Position numbers and translations under genes: made by a program
Assembly: GCF_016899855.1 (NCBI RefSeq)
Contig: NZ_JACJJG010000015.1
Coordinates: 1-50,791, forward strand
Length of the DNA: 50,791 bases
Source of the DNA: Marseilla massiliensis
GTDB lineage: Bacteria; Bacteroidota; Bacteroidia; Bacteroidales; Bacteroidaceae
Reading direction: 5' to 3'
In this document: positions 35,501-44,303 of the stretch, in pieces
Numbering within the stretch: the first letter of the stretch is position 1
Layout of the letters: the number at the start of each line of letters is the position of its first letter
Notes under the pieces: generated by a model
The model's database searches: none
Seen by the model: the letters and a program-made list of their open reading frames with translations, nothing else
Told to the model about the DNA's origin: nothing

Positions 35501-35645
35501 TATCGAACCGGGCACTTACGCCACATACGCCATCGACGTACAGGATGGAAAGGTAGAGAGGCTCTCGAAAAAAGAAAAACTTGACGGTTCCTCTACCATT
35601 ACCAACTTCGGCAATGATAAAGTATTGTGGTTGGAAAAATTATAA
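32571..35645 (+). CDS. Secreted two-module protein: beta-helix domain plus barrel-like domain (DUF6298-type)
   Basis: Protein of 1024 residues with a signal peptide (cleavage near TTAKA, residue 26). Residues about 55-470 have the short repeated strands of a right-handed parallel beta-helix of the pectate-lyase superfamily (for example VVLRGSGQDKTTI, NTRDCWVRRVNF, NTSRITVEDCIA). Residues about 570-1020 look like an alpha/beta barrel with acidic candidates in LMLFHENYFQHN and VQLISEEYTGPLHF. I recall Bacteroidetes proteins of this shape under DUF6298; I have not searched. Activity is unknown, but lyase or hydrolase action on a plant or host glycan is likely. The gene is flanked by GH2 and the sigma factor gene. 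Confidence 0.72.
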   Translation: MNKLLTKCCLATLLLAGLGVVTTAKAGKEKQVYIPMDYSTCGYHASETAIPDVANAVYVECSGGDMHDILQKAIDYVSSLKPDKNGRRGAVLLGAGTFNIDKPLRICASGVVLRGSGQDKTTIIKRGIDRGALLYIEGDMNMDGGDTIDVNGAKVPAGTTTLTLATTKGLQSGDRIRIIRPSTREWIESLGCHDFGGGLDYTGWKPGDIDITWDRTIVSATGNDITIDAPITTTLDAKYGGGFVVTGHNKGEITECGVENMTLASEHNQWNPKDEDHCWDAIWMDNTRDCWVRRVNFRSFAGSAVNIQKNTSRITVEDCIASEPVSEVGGWRRGVFITRGQQTLVQRCVSRKGIHDFAAGFCAAGPNAFVQCEGEESLGFSGSIGSWAAGLLFDIVNIDGNDIAFKNLEQFQFGTGWNTANSMLWQCTGSTLWCYSPGADNRSSANGCWGTLTGNAEWTSSNEHVQPRSLFYAQLEKRVGEGKAINGYILPRSTNATSSPEIEQAQEMARQSLTVPRLTLEMWLDSIPYTASTDPAGVKDIKNVKLKNNKVAKDIAQAPKFAITNGHITADGRLVTGNRYHIPWWAGRVKDSFVKKGAKPAITRFVPGREGLGWTDRIDSVVNYLKANGYCMLDHNYGLWYDLRRTDHERIRRADGNVEAPFYEQPFSRTGKGTAWDGLSRYDLTKPNLWYWSRLKEFAEKGAKQGLMLFHENYFQHNIIEAGAHWVDCPWRPVNNVNGTDFPEPVPFTGDKRIFMAEQFYNIDNPKLRPLHKQYIRQCLENFKDDDNVVQLISEEYTGPLHFTRFWLETIAEWEAETGRHPLIALSCTKDAQDAILADPKLAKVVDIIDIRYWHYNTQGLWAPPAGKNMAPRQFMRKMKVGKTGFAEAYKAVKEYRTKYPDKAVTFFAQQYPQYGWAILMAGGSCPNVPVKDGKFLSDVAKMAYISGEGDSKQQMIGSPEVGYVIYSHDGHPTMNGIEPGTYATYAIDVQDGKVERLSKKEKLDGSSTITNFGNDKVLWLEKL

Positions 35646-35703
35646 TCCGATATTCGGATTAACTGACAACAGGTATCGGTTGTAATGGCCGATACCTGTT
35701 TTT
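35644..35703 (+). terminator. Terminator after the beta-helix gene
   Basis: A 12-bp perfect stem (35668-35679 with 35689-35700), a 9-nt loop and a run of five T make an intrinsic terminator. A smaller palindrome of 7-bp arms (35644-35660) overlaps the stop codon. Confidence 0.85.
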
Positions 35704-35777
35704 CGTATTTATAAACCGATTTTTACCACTAATTTAATGCTTTCGCTCCTAATTTTGCACCAAAACAACTAAAACCT

Positions 35778-36290
35778 ATGATTAACTTTACCGAACTTTA
35801 CGACAAAACCATAGACAAGCTTTTCGCCTTTGGTGAAAAATTCACGAGCGACCGTGAAATGATAAAAGACTGCATACAGGACGTGTTCGTAAAACTATAC
35901 ACGAAGAAAAACGAGCTCGACACCGTGATTAATATCGAGTCATACCTGTACGTCTCACTGAGAAACAGGATAAATGATGAATTCCGCCACAACAACCACA
36001 CGTACGAAAACGAAATCAACGATAACAACATTAAAACGCTTTTCGACGAGAGCGATGCGTTCAACCTGGAGTGTATCGAAGAAGAACGTAAGAAAACGGA
36101 CAAGCTGAACGAATTTGTAAAATGCCTGTCGCCACGCCAGCAACAAATAATACACCTTTATTATATAGAGCAGCGCAAGTATGACGACATTTGCCGCATA
36201 ATGGGCATAAATTACCAGTCGGTAAGGAACTTAATGCACCGCAGCCTACTAAAATTACGCTTCATGGCAGCAAAAACCGAAGCTATATAA
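35778..36290 (+). CDS. ECF-type RNA polymerase sigma factor
   Basis: Sigma-70 family protein of 170 residues. Region 2 runs from residue 3 to about 65, including DREMIKDCIQDVFVKLY and IESYLYVSLRNRINDEFR. Region 4 (about residues 110-165) has LSPRQQQIIHLYYIEQRKYDDICRIMG and a helix-turn-helix ending SVRNLMHRSLLKLR. The N-terminus is a little short compared with typical ECF proteins. The promoter box TAATTTTG at 35750-35757 is only 20 bp before the ATG, which supports this start. No FecR-type anti-sigma gene follows, as is usual in Bacteroidetes; a 49-codon gene lies there instead. Confidence 0.9.
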   Translation: MINFTELYDKTIDKLFAFGEKFTSDREMIKDCIQDVFVKLYTKKNELDTVINIESYLYVSLRNRINDEFRHNNHTYENEINDNNIKTLFDESDAFNLECIEEERKKTDKLNEFVKCLSPRQQQIIHLYYIEQRKYDDICRIMGINYQSVRNLMHRSLLKLRFMAAKTEAI

Positions 36291-36336
36291 GAGTACAAAG
36301 CTAATTGTTTGCCGTCAATATTAAAAATGACTAAAG

Positions 36337-36486
36337 ATGGCAAACGAACAGGAAATACAACAGATAACCGACATGCTGAATTGGACTGGACAGGAAAACG
36401 AAACTGCGCTAAGCCCAATGGAGAAAGACGAGCTTAAAAAAAGGATACAAGATGCGATAAACCGCATACAAAACGGCAATACATAG
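36337..36486 (+). CDS. Small acidic helical protein downstream of the sigma factor
   Basis: A 49-codon frame beginning ATGGCAAACGAACAG, 46 bp after the sigma factor stop and followed by a hairpin at 36515. The product is soluble, charged and probably two helices separated near ALSPMEKDELKK; it lacks a membrane helix or signal. I recognise no family. Its position, size and helical character fit a stand-alone cytoplasmic partner or anti-sigma factor (inference). An overlapping frame from 36328 is less protein-like. Confidence 0.55.
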   Translation: MANEQEIQQITDMLNWTGQENETALSPMEKDELKKRIQDAINRIQNGNT

Positions 36487-36514
36487 TTAATCATTTCATA
36501 ACCTACCATGACGA

Positions 36515-36551
36515 GAACGGCCCCAGAGTAATAACACTCAAGGGGCCGTTC
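36515..36551. terminator. Hairpin between convergent transcripts
   Basis: A 10-bp GC-rich stem (36515-36524 with 36542-36551) has an inner GAGT/ACTC pairing. It lies between the small gene on the plus strand and the end of the GH43 gene on the minus strand, and probably ends transcription from both sides. The T-run is weak. Confidence 0.7.
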
Positions 36552-36594
36552 GCAATTTATGGAAATAGATTTGTTGATTTATCCACCAAGGTAT

Positions 36595-37566
36595 TTATTC
36601 ACTACGCATGGTCTTTATATTGCCGTCAGAGTCCATATCAAGCTCCATAACCTTAACGCTGCGCAACCAAGTCACGCCGTTTGAAGGGACACAATCATGA
36701 TGGAACAAATACCATTTACCTTTATATTCTACTATTGAATGGTGAGTTGTCCACCCGACAACAGGTTCAAGGATTACTCCTTTATATGTAAACGGCCCGT
36801 AAGGATTGTCGCCTACGGCATAGCAAAGTAAATGGCTATCTCCCGTAGAATATGAAAAATAGTACTTACCGTTTACCTTATGCATCCATGAGGCCTCGAA
36901 GAATCTGTGTGGATCATCAGCCCTCAAGGGTTTGCCATTCTCGTCTATAACCAATACCGGACGCGGCTCTTCCGCAAACTGGAGCATATCGTCGGTCATT
37001 TTAGCGACACGCGACGGCAAGGCATTTTCGTCTCCTTCAGGTAGGTATTCCTTTCCCATAGCCTTGTTTTCCTTGTAACGCTGTAATTGTCCTCCCCACA
37101 AGCCACCGAAATAGGTATATACCGAGCCGTCATCATCCTTAAAGACACACGGGTCTATCGAATAAGAGCCACGTATTGGGTCAGGCTGTGCTTTAAAAGG
37201 ACCTTCAGGGCGGTCGGACACAGCAACTCCAAGATGGAACACATCATTTTTGTCCTTTGCGCTGAAGATGAGATAATACTTACCGTCTTTCTCCACCACG
37301 TCATTATCCCAAAGTTGTCTCCCGGCCCAAGGAATATCCTCCAGTGCCAGTATAACACCATGATCGGTCACCTCACCGTCCTCAACATCGTCAAGTGAAA
37401 GTACATGATAGTCTTTCATTTCGAAATGTCCGCCATCATCATCAAAAGCCGCTCCTGAATCCCAATCATGCGAAGGATAAATGTACAGCTTTCCGTTAAA
37501 GACGTTAGCAGACGGGTCTGCCATGTAATCACTCGGGAAAAGATACCTTGCTTTTTTCATAAACAT
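36595..37566 (-). CDS. xynB: Glycoside hydrolase family 43, beta-xylosidase/arabinofuranosidase
   Basis: Five-bladed-propeller enzyme of 323 residues with no signal peptide, so cytoplasmic. The GH43 catalytic triad is visible: base Asp17 in MADPSANVF, Asp138 in SIDPCVFKDDDG (transition-state and pKa role), and acid Glu224 in FFEASWMHKV. It probably cleaves imported xylo-oligosaccharides to xylose and may also remove arabinose. It is the last gene of the esterase-symporter-xylanase-GH43 group, 124 bp after the GH10 gene. The layout matches the xylan locus of Prevotella bryantii as I recall it, where this gene is xynB. Confidence 0.88.
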   Translation of the reverse strand: MFMKKARYLFPSDYMADPSANVFNGKLYIYPSHDWDSGAAFDDDGGHFEMKDYHVLSLDDVEDGEVTDHGVILALEDIPWAGRQLWDNDVVEKDGKYYLIFSAKDKNDVFHLGVAVSDRPEGPFKAQPDPIRGSYSIDPCVFKDDDGSVYTYFGGLWGGQLQRYKENKAMGKEYLPEGDENALPSRVAKMTDDMLQFAEEPRPVLVIDENGKPLRADDPHRFFEASWMHKVNGKYYFSYSTGDSHLLCYAVGDNPYGPFTYKGVILEPVVGWTTHHSIVEYKGKWYLFHHDCVPSNGVTWLRSVKVMELDMDSDGNIKTMRSE

Positions 37567-37690
37567 TTATCATTTTATGGTTTGTAACAAACATGTTAAG
37601 GCAGAAAAGGAATATAAGACACTTTGCCGAATACCCGGAAAAGCAGCACACAGATACCCTGAACTACCTACATTCCTTTATCTGTCCGTA

Positions 37691-38806
37691 TTATTCACTA
37701 AACAATTTTATTATTTTCTCGACTACAGGCTTAGCCTTGTTCTCCCTGTCAAACAGCAAAGGATAATTAGTACGGCCCTCTACAGGAAAATCATTAAGCC
37801 ACGAACCTTTATCGGTAACTCCCCAAAAGGTAACACGTGAAATCTGATGGCGATGCCTATAATAAATGCCAAAGAAATCAAGATAACGCTTTTCAAACAG
37901 TTTCCGGCCCTTACTGTCAAGTCCTGATTTATAAGGATTCAATTTATCCTGATAATCAAAATGTTGGCTTATGTCAGCACCGCTGAAATCATCAGGAGAC
38001 GGCAGCATGTTCATGTCAAGCTCGGTTATCATCACCTTTACGCCACATGCGGCAAAGGAATCAATGGAGGCCTCATATTCATCCAAATCAGGATAATCGA
38101 TTCCGTTGTGCGACTGCATTCCTATACCGTCTATACGGCAACCATCTGCCTTCAATTGTCTCACTATTTTACAAATAGTAGCACGTTTCCCTGGGCTTGC
38201 CATAGAAAAATCGTTAATGTAAAGCTCGGCATTAGGGTCAGCTTCATGGGCAAATTCAAATGCCAACCTGACATAATCTGGCCCTATTATCTTATAATAC
38301 GGAGACTGCCGCATAGTCCCGTCATCATTAACGGCCTCATTAACAACATCCCACCCCTTTATTTTACCCTTATATCGTGATACAACGTTGGTAATGTGAT
38401 GGTACATACGATCTATCAATACGGCACGCGAAACAGTATCTCCGTTCTCATAAGTAAACATCCATTCTGGTGGCTGTGAATGCCATACAAGACAGTGCCC
38501 GATAATCTCAAGCCCATTGTCCTCCGCAAATTTGACAGTCCGGTCGGCGTCATCCCAGAAATAAGTGTTCTCTTCCGGATGTATAACCTCACCCTTCATA
38601 CAATTCTCGGCAACAATTGAATTAAAATTATCTGTAACAATCCTTGCCTCCTCCGGACTGCGTCCATATACGATGTCAATATTTACTGCAGCACCGACAG
38701 TAAAGTATTTGCCGAGAACATCCTTCATCGTATCTCCATCATTAACAGCAGATACCGTCTGGGCAAGCCACAATCCAAACAATAAAAAGACAGCTTTCAG
38801 TTTCAT
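37691..38806 (-). CDS. xynA: Endo-1,4-beta-xylanase, glycoside hydrolase family 10
   Basis: Secreted or periplasmic xylanase of 371 residues. The ATG at 38806 gives the signal peptide KAVFLLFGLWLAQTVSA; an upstream TTG at 38815 is unnecessary. The GH10 barrel is complete: HCLVWHSQPPEW, acid/base Glu in GWDVVNEAVND (residue 157 from this start) and nucleophile Glu in VMITELDMN (residue 262). No carbohydrate-binding module is attached. It starts 12 bp after the symporter gene. The enzyme would cut xylan fragments to oligosaccharides for the symporter. Confidence 0.94.
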   Translation of the reverse strand: MKLKAVFLLFGLWLAQTVSAVNDGDTMKDVLGKYFTVGAAVNIDIVYGRSPEEARIVTDNFNSIVAENCMKGEVIHPEENTYFWDDADRTVKFAEDNGLEIIGHCLVWHSQPPEWMFTYENGDTVSRAVLIDRMYHHITNVVSRYKGKIKGWDVVNEAVNDDGTMRQSPYYKIIGPDYVRLAFEFAHEADPNAELYINDFSMASPGKRATICKIVRQLKADGCRIDGIGMQSHNGIDYPDLDEYEASIDSFAACGVKVMITELDMNMLPSPDDFSGADISQHFDYQDKLNPYKSGLDSKGRKLFEKRYLDFFGIYYRHRHQISRVTFWGVTDKGSWLNDFPVEGRTNYPLLFDRENKAKPVVEKIIKLFSE

Positions 38807-38818
38807 AATCGGCAAATA

Positions 38819-40243
38819 TTAGTTTTTGGATCGTTTCTCTATTTCCATATTTATTTTATCAACCACCTCGTCACTAAGTTCATATTTTGAAATAATGAAC
38901 ATTGCAAGGCCAAGCAGAAGAGCCGGAATTACAGCCACGAGCCAGAGTATTCCCTGCTCAGCGAACGGCGACTGTGACACCTCGTTGGTCTGGTCGAACC
39001 CGACAAAAGACAGTACCAATCCAGGAACTACGCCACCAAGAGCCATTCCTGCCTTATAGAATATGCCTGTCAGGGCATTGACTATACCAGAAATACGCTT
39101 CCCGTGTTTGTACTCTCCATAAGAAATAACCTCCGGAACAAGCGCCCACATATAACCCGTTGCCACGATTACTCCCGTAGACTTGATAAACTGTGCAACG
39201 TATACCAACCATATCTGCGAACGCAACACCGGCACTACGGATATTACATAAAGCAGAGCCATGCCAACTATTGCCACCGAAAGGAATATATTAAACATGC
39301 CACGCTTGCCGACCTTACGCTTTATGGCCGGAACCATTGGCATGAAAATAAACGCCGGAATGGAGCCCAACGCCATAAAGTTGGCTACCTGCGACGCATC
39401 GGCATGCACGTTATAAATCATGTAGTAAGAGCCGGCCGCATTACCGACAGACATCATTGCAAATGCTGTAATGAAGAAAAAGGCAAGTATACGGAGCGGA
39501 CGATTACGACGGAATTCCACCCAAAGGTCACTGACTTTCACGTTTGCCGTCTCAGCCTTATCCATCACGACACGTTCCTTAGTCTGCGAAAAACAGAATA
39601 TGAGCAACAGCAAACCTATTACCGCATAAATACACATAGTTGTAAACCATGCCCCTGCCGACTCTACAGAGTTCATCTTACCATTCGGCGACAAGTTTGC
39701 CACAAGCACAGGTATGCCGTAGGCAACGGCAAGTCCTCCCAAATTTGCCATAAACATACGCACGGACGTAAGGACGGTTATCTCGTTCGTATCACGTGTA
39801 AGCGAGGCGTTCAAAGCTCCATAGGGCACGTTAATAAGAGTATAAAGCATTGACATACCAACGTAAGTAAAATAGGCATAAGCCAATGAGCCTGAAAAAC
39901 CGTCCCAGAAACACAGTATGGCGAAGCCTGTAAGGGGGACACCGGCCAACAGAAGATAAGACCTGTACTTGCCGAAACGCGGATTATGCTTATCCGCAAA
40001 CGCTCCAACCACTGGGTCCCAGATAACATCCACGATACGCACGAGCAGGAACATGAACGCCGCGGATGTCGGGTTTAGTCCGTAAACATTGGTATAAAAC
40101 AGCAACAGGTACATTGAAATGGTCTGGTAGATAAGATTCTGGGCCAAATCACCAGACCCGAAGCCTATACGCTGCACCCAAGACAGCTTATAAAAGCCTT
40201 TCGCCTCATGGTCGGAAAGGCGTATGTCTGTTTCGTTTTGCAT
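38819..40243 (-). CDS. xynD: GPH-family oligosaccharide/cation symporter
   Basis: Inner-membrane carrier of 474 residues with about twelve helices, of the glycoside-pentoside-hexuronide:cation symporter family (MelB-like). Typical features are the N-terminal GFGSGDLAQNLIYQTISMYLLLFYTNVYG, the loop VGAFADKHNPRFGKYRSYLL, and VPYGALNASLTRD. It probably imports xylobiose, xylotriose or related oligomers for the cytoplasmic GH43 enzyme. It lies 59 bp after the esterase gene and 12 bp before the GH10 gene. In the P. bryantii xylan cluster (recalled) the transporter at this place is xynD. Confidence 0.9.
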   Translation of the reverse strand: MQNETDIRLSDHEAKGFYKLSWVQRIGFGSGDLAQNLIYQTISMYLLLFYTNVYGLNPTSAAFMFLLVRIVDVIWDPVVGAFADKHNPRFGKYRSYLLLAGVPLTGFAILCFWDGFSGSLAYAYFTYVGMSMLYTLINVPYGALNASLTRDTNEITVLTSVRMFMANLGGLAVAYGIPVLVANLSPNGKMNSVESAGAWFTTMCIYAVIGLLLLIFCFSQTKERVVMDKAETANVKVSDLWVEFRRNRPLRILAFFFITAFAMMSVGNAAGSYYMIYNVHADASQVANFMALGSIPAFIFMPMVPAIKRKVGKRGMFNIFLSVAIVGMALLYVISVVPVLRSQIWLVYVAQFIKSTGVIVATGYMWALVPEVISYGEYKHGKRISGIVNALTGIFYKAGMALGGVVPGLVLSFVGFDQTNEVSQSPFAEQGILWLVAVIPALLLGLAMFIISKYELSDEVVDKINMEIEKRSKN

Positions 40244-40302
40244 ATATTTATGATTTAAAGAAGTTAATGTTGCACTAACAATCGGAATGCGGGCATACCG
40301 GC

Positions 40303-41511
40303 TTATTTACCTTTCAATATAACATCAGCCGCATATTCGCCCATCATCTTATAACCTGCCGCATTAGGGTGCAGGCCGTCCTCATGGAAGCCACGTCGGA
40401 TAGATGAAACATCAGACGGATCACGCATGAGCATATCGAAGTCTATCACGCCGTCGAAACACTTACTACCGCGTATCCAGTCGTTAACCGTTAACCTTGC
40501 GGCTTCATGGAAATGAGAATAATACGAATTTCCCTTGAATGGAGTGATAGTGGCGCAGTACACCTTAAGTCCTTGCTTACGGGCCTTCTCGGCCATTTGC
40601 TTATACGCGTCAATAAGTTCTTTAACTATAGTCTCGGCATTGCCGTCTATACCACCTATGTCGTTAACACCTTCAAAGATAACAACTCTTGTCACACCGG
40701 CTTGTGCAAGGACATCACGGTCGTAACGCTTGACAGCCGGCGTACCAAGGCCGTTTTTCAACACACAATTACCGCCGATACCAAGGTTTAGCACGCCCAT
40801 ACCGGCTCCGGCCGCATGCAGGCTTTCCGCAAAAACATCAGTCCAGCGGTTCTGCATGTCGGTGGTACTGCCACGGCCGTCGGTTATAGAGTTGCCTATT
40901 ACGGCTATAACTTCGGCGCCGCCCATTACATCCAACGAAGCTATATTGTACCAATGAACCACTCTCTCGCCATTCCTGAAACTTGTCTTAGGTTTCGCCT
41001 CACCTTTTATTATATATGATGTAGTGCGCGAACCGAGGTGAGCTGTAGCCTCCTTGGGCGTAGTTCCATAATTAATCGTGACCGAAAGTCTCTGCAAAGG
41101 TGAAAGTCCGAACTTTACTCCATCCGACACTACGACACCTCCTGCAGGTATTGTAACACTGCGCTTACCGCCGAACGACAGGTATTCAGCCGACTTTACG
41201 TCAATATCACACGAATCGGAAGCCGTAGCTATATATACCGACTTAATTTCAACAGGCGCCTTACTATATTCATTCGACAACTTCAGGCGCAGCACATCGC
41301 CACCTGTTGACACATGGATGACCTGGCGCAACGCGCTATTCGACAAGTCTGAGCCCGCCGGCATGTCTACACCTGATGCCAATTGGGGCGCTGCCGCCCA
41401 CGTAGCCGTCCACCCTTTGCCGTCGCCACTACCGGCGGCGTTGGCCGTGAACACCATTCCACACAACAAGGACAGTAACAGTTTTCCGATACAAGTAATT
41501 CCAGTTTTCAT
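40303..41511 (-). CDS. SGNH/GDSL-type esterase, probable acetyl-xylan esterase
   Basis: Secreted esterase of 402 residues with a signal peptide (cleavage near TANAA, residue 26). An N-terminal beta-sandwich region of about 170 residues precedes the SGNH domain. The catalytic Ser is in VIGNSITDG (residue 208), the oxyanion Gly in GIGGN, the Asn in EGVNDIGG, and the Asp-His pair in DGLHPNAAGY. It probably removes acetyl groups from xylan. It is the first gene of the minus-strand xylan operon and is read from a clear promoter at 41580-41610. The equivalent P. bryantii gene is, as I recall, called xynE. Confidence 0.87.
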   Translation of the reverse strand: MKTGITCIGKLLLSLLCGMVFTANAAGSGDGKGWTATWAAAPQLASGVDMPAGSDLSNSALRQVIHVSTGGDVLRLKLSNEYSKAPVEIKSVYIATASDSCDIDVKSAEYLSFGGKRSVTIPAGGVVVSDGVKFGLSPLQRLSVTINYGTTPKEATAHLGSRTTSYIIKGEAKPKTSFRNGERVVHWYNIASLDVMGGAEVIAVIGNSITDGRGSTTDMQNRWTDVFAESLHAAGAGMGVLNLGIGGNCVLKNGLGTPAVKRYDRDVLAQAGVTRVVIFEGVNDIGGIDGNAETIVKELIDAYKQMAEKARKQGLKVYCATITPFKGNSYYSHFHEAARLTVNDWIRGSKCFDGVIDFDMLMRDPSDVSSIRRGFHEDGLHPNAAGYKMMGEYAADVILKGK

Positions 41512-41579
41512 GATATAAAGCTAAAACAGATTGAAAAGCCCGGGCCTCAACTGCCCCGACCATTGGTTTTGTTATGTTG

Positions 41580-41610
41580 CAAAAGTACACCATACTTTTA
41601 TAACACCAAA
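41580..41610 (-). promoter_or_regulatory. Promoter of the minus-strand xylan operon
   Basis: On the minus strand TTTG (41610-41607) and TACTTTTG (41587-41580) are 19 bp apart, a full consensus match. The leader would be about 60 nt. A divergent -7 box TATTTTTG (41695-41702) serves the GH115 gene. The 202-bp region between the genes is the likely control site of the hybrid regulator. Confidence 0.8.
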
Positions 41611-41713
41611 TTATTTTTGTCGCAGTTGCATTTCAATTTGTATCACCATCGTTTATTTTGAACAAATAATCTATGATTTTCAGACACATATACTTATTTT
41701 TGCAGGAAAATCA

Positions 41714-44293
41714 ATGAACATGAAACACATCAACCTTGCAACTATTTTACTATCATTATTGACATTTGCAACAAATATAAATGCCGCCGAACGCTTTGTA
41801 GACTTTACGTCCGGAGACTTTCTTCTGAATGCCGACAACAAGGCCGAAATATACATAGACGCCAAAGACTGCAAAGGAGTGGGCATTGCGGCCGCCAACC
41901 TTGCCACCGACATAAACAAGGTATGCGGAGCCACGGCACGCACAACAAGCAATGCCGCCACAGCACGTATAATAGCTGGCACCATCGGCCACTCCTACGA
42001 AATTGACCGGCTGGTTAAAGCGAAAGCCATCGACAAGAGTGCCCTCAAAGGCAAACGCGAGAAATATATTATAACCATTGCCGACGGGAAACTGATAATA
42101 GCAGGCAGCGACCGCCGCGGAACGATATACGGAATATACGAACTCTCAAGACAAATAGGCGTATCGCCATGGTACTACTGGGCCGACACGCCCGTGAAGC
42201 GCCACGAACGCATATATATAAAAAAAGGTGTATACACCGACGGTGAACCCGTCGTGCGTTATCGCGGCATATTCCTCAACGACGAGGCGCCGTGCCTCAC
42301 CACTTGGGTTAAGAACACTTTTGGCACCGACTACGGTAATCACAAGTTTTATTCAAAAGTTTTCGAACTGATACTCCGCCTCAAAGGCAACTTCCTATGG
42401 CCTGCCATGTGGAGCTGGGCATTCTACGCCGACGACCCATTAAACAGCAAAACGGCCGACGAAATGGGCGTAATGATAGGCACGTCGCACCACGAGCCGA
42501 TGGCGCGCAACCATCAGGAGTGGGCACGCAACCGCGACAAATACGGAGAATGGAACTATGCCACCAACAAAGACGTTATCGACCGCTTTTTCCGTGAAGG
42601 CATTGAACGCGCCAAAGGCACTGAGGACGTTATAACGATAGGTATGCGTGGAGACGGCGACGCGCCCATGGGCGGAGCGGAAGGCAAGGACCATGAGTAC
42701 GTGCCGCAGTACGAGAAGAACATGAAACTGATGAAAAACATCTTCACCAACCAGCGTAAGATAATAAGCGACGTCACCGGCCGGCCGGCCAAAGAGACGC
42801 CGCAGGTATGGGCATTGTACAAGGAAGTGCTCGACTACTATGACCGCGGGATGAAGATTCCTGACGACGTAACCCTGCTGTTATGCGACGACAACTGGGG
42901 AAACGTAAGGCGTGTACCGTCAGCCGGCGAGCGCGACAGAGCCGGAGGATGGGGTCTGTACTACCATGTTGACTACGTTGGCGCGCCACGCAACTCCAAA
43001 TGGCTCAACTGCACGCCTCCACAGAACATGTGCGAACAGCTCGGACTGGCCTACGACTACGGCATAGACCGCCTATGGATACTGAACGTAGGCGACCTGA
43101 AGCCTATGGAATATGCCATATCCCTGTTCATGGACATGGCCTGGAACCCCAAGAGATTCACGCCTGGAACCGTAACCGAACATATACGGATGTTCTGCGA
43201 GCAACAGTTCGGAGCGGAACAGGCCGACGAGGCAGCACGCATAATAAACCTTTACCTTAAATACAACGGGCGAGTGACCCCCGAAATGCTCGACCGCCAC
43301 ACATATAATACAAAGACGGGCGAGTGGAGGCAAGTGGCCGACGACTACATGAGGCTGGAGGCCGAGGCGTTAAGGCAGTACATTGACCTGCCCGAAGAAT
43401 ACCGCGACGCTTACCGCGAGCTGGTGTTGTTCCCGGTCCAGGCCATGTCAAACCTGTACCAGATGTATTACGCCCAGGCCATGAACCACAGGCTACACAC
43501 TCTCGGCGACCCAGAGGCCAACGTCTGGGCTGACCATGTAGAGCGGGCTTTCAAGCGCGACTCGATGCTCTGCGCACAATACAACCACGACATAGCCGGA
43601 GGCAAATGGAACGGCATGATGACCCAAAAGCACATCGGCTACACCGACTGGAACGACAGCTTTGCCGCTGACACACAGCCCGAAGTGCTGCGCGTGGCGG
43701 ATAACGGCGCCGGCGGATTCGTCAACAAGGGCGACAACGGCTACGTGGCAATGGAGGCCGGCAGCTGGTATGGCATGGCCAACGCAGCAGAAGCCACCTG
43801 GACATATATCCCGTATATCGGCAGGACCGAAGGAGGCATGGCGCTCACTCCATATACCAAGGCCACGGACGGAGCCTCGCTGTCATACAGGTTCACGCTG
43901 CCGGCAGGCACACGTACCGACAACGGTAAAGTAAACGTACACATAGTGGTGAAGTCAACCCTCGATTTCCTTAACCAGGGAGGTCTTTGCTACGGAGTGT
44001 CCATCGACGGCTGCACACCCCAAAAAGTGAATTTCAACAAAAACCTGAACGAGAAACCCGACAATGCCTACACCGTATACTACCCCACCGTGGCGCGCCG
44101 CGCGGTGGAAAGCGTGGTAACCCTGCCGCTCGGCGACGGCAATGGCGGCACACACGAGCTGACAATAAGCCCTTATGACCCGGGGATTGTATTTGAAAAG
44201 ATAGTCGTAGACTATGGCGGCTACACTCCGTCTTACCTGTTCATGGAGCCTTCGGAAAGGTCGCGTGAAGGCTCGGCCGCAACCGAAAAATGA
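41714..44293 (+). CDS. Alpha-glucuronidase, glycoside hydrolase family 115
   Basis: Secreted enzyme of 859 residues from ATG 41714 (ATG 41720 also possible). The frame upstream is open but has no protein character and precedes the promoter box TATTTTTG (41695-41702), so the leader is very short. The signal peptide is followed by the GH115 plan: an N-terminal alpha/beta domain, a barrel starting near YRGIFLNDEAPCLTTW, an insert region with GTSHHEPMARNHQEW, and a C-terminal beta-domain. GH115 enzymes remove (4-O-methyl)glucuronic acid from internal and terminal xylose units. In P. bryantii the gene at this place is, as I recall, xynF. Confidence 0.9.
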   Translation: MNMKHINLATILLSLLTFATNINAAERFVDFTSGDFLLNADNKAEIYIDAKDCKGVGIAAANLATDINKVCGATARTTSNAATARIIAGTIGHSYEIDRLVKAKAIDKSALKGKREKYIITIADGKLIIAGSDRRGTIYGIYELSRQIGVSPWYYWADTPVKRHERIYIKKGVYTDGEPVVRYRGIFLNDEAPCLTTWVKNTFGTDYGNHKFYSKVFELILRLKGNFLWPAMWSWAFYADDPLNSKTADEMGVMIGTSHHEPMARNHQEWARNRDKYGEWNYATNKDVIDRFFREGIERAKGTEDVITIGMRGDGDAPMGGAEGKDHEYVPQYEKNMKLMKNIFTNQRKIISDVTGRPAKETPQVWALYKEVLDYYDRGMKIPDDVTLLLCDDNWGNVRRVPSAGERDRAGGWGLYYHVDYVGAPRNSKWLNCTPPQNMCEQLGLAYDYGIDRLWILNVGDLKPMEYAISLFMDMAWNPKRFTPGTVTEHIRMFCEQQFGAEQADEAARIINLYLKYNGRVTPEMLDRHTYNTKTGEWRQVADDYMRLEAEALRQYIDLPEEYRDAYRELVLFPVQAMSNLYQMYYAQAMNHRLHTLGDPEANVWADHVERAFKRDSMLCAQYNHDIAGGKWNGMMTQKHIGYTDWNDSFAADTQPEVLRVADNGAGGFVNKGDNGYVAMEAGSWYGMANAAEATWTYIPYIGRTEGGMALTPYTKATDGASLSYRFTLPAGTRTDNGKVNVHIVVKSTLDFLNQGGLCYGVSIDGCTPQKVNFNKNLNEKPDNAYTVYYPTVARRAVESVVTLPLGDGNGGTHELTISPYDPGIVFEKIVVDYGGYTPSYLFMEPSERSREGSAATEK

Positions 44294-44303
44294 CAAACAA
44301 TAT

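Noticed and set aside
41531..41713. N-terminal extension of the GH115 protein
   Set aside because: It precedes the -7 box at 41695-41702, is Cys- and His-rich without pattern, and would place the signal peptide 61 residues inside.
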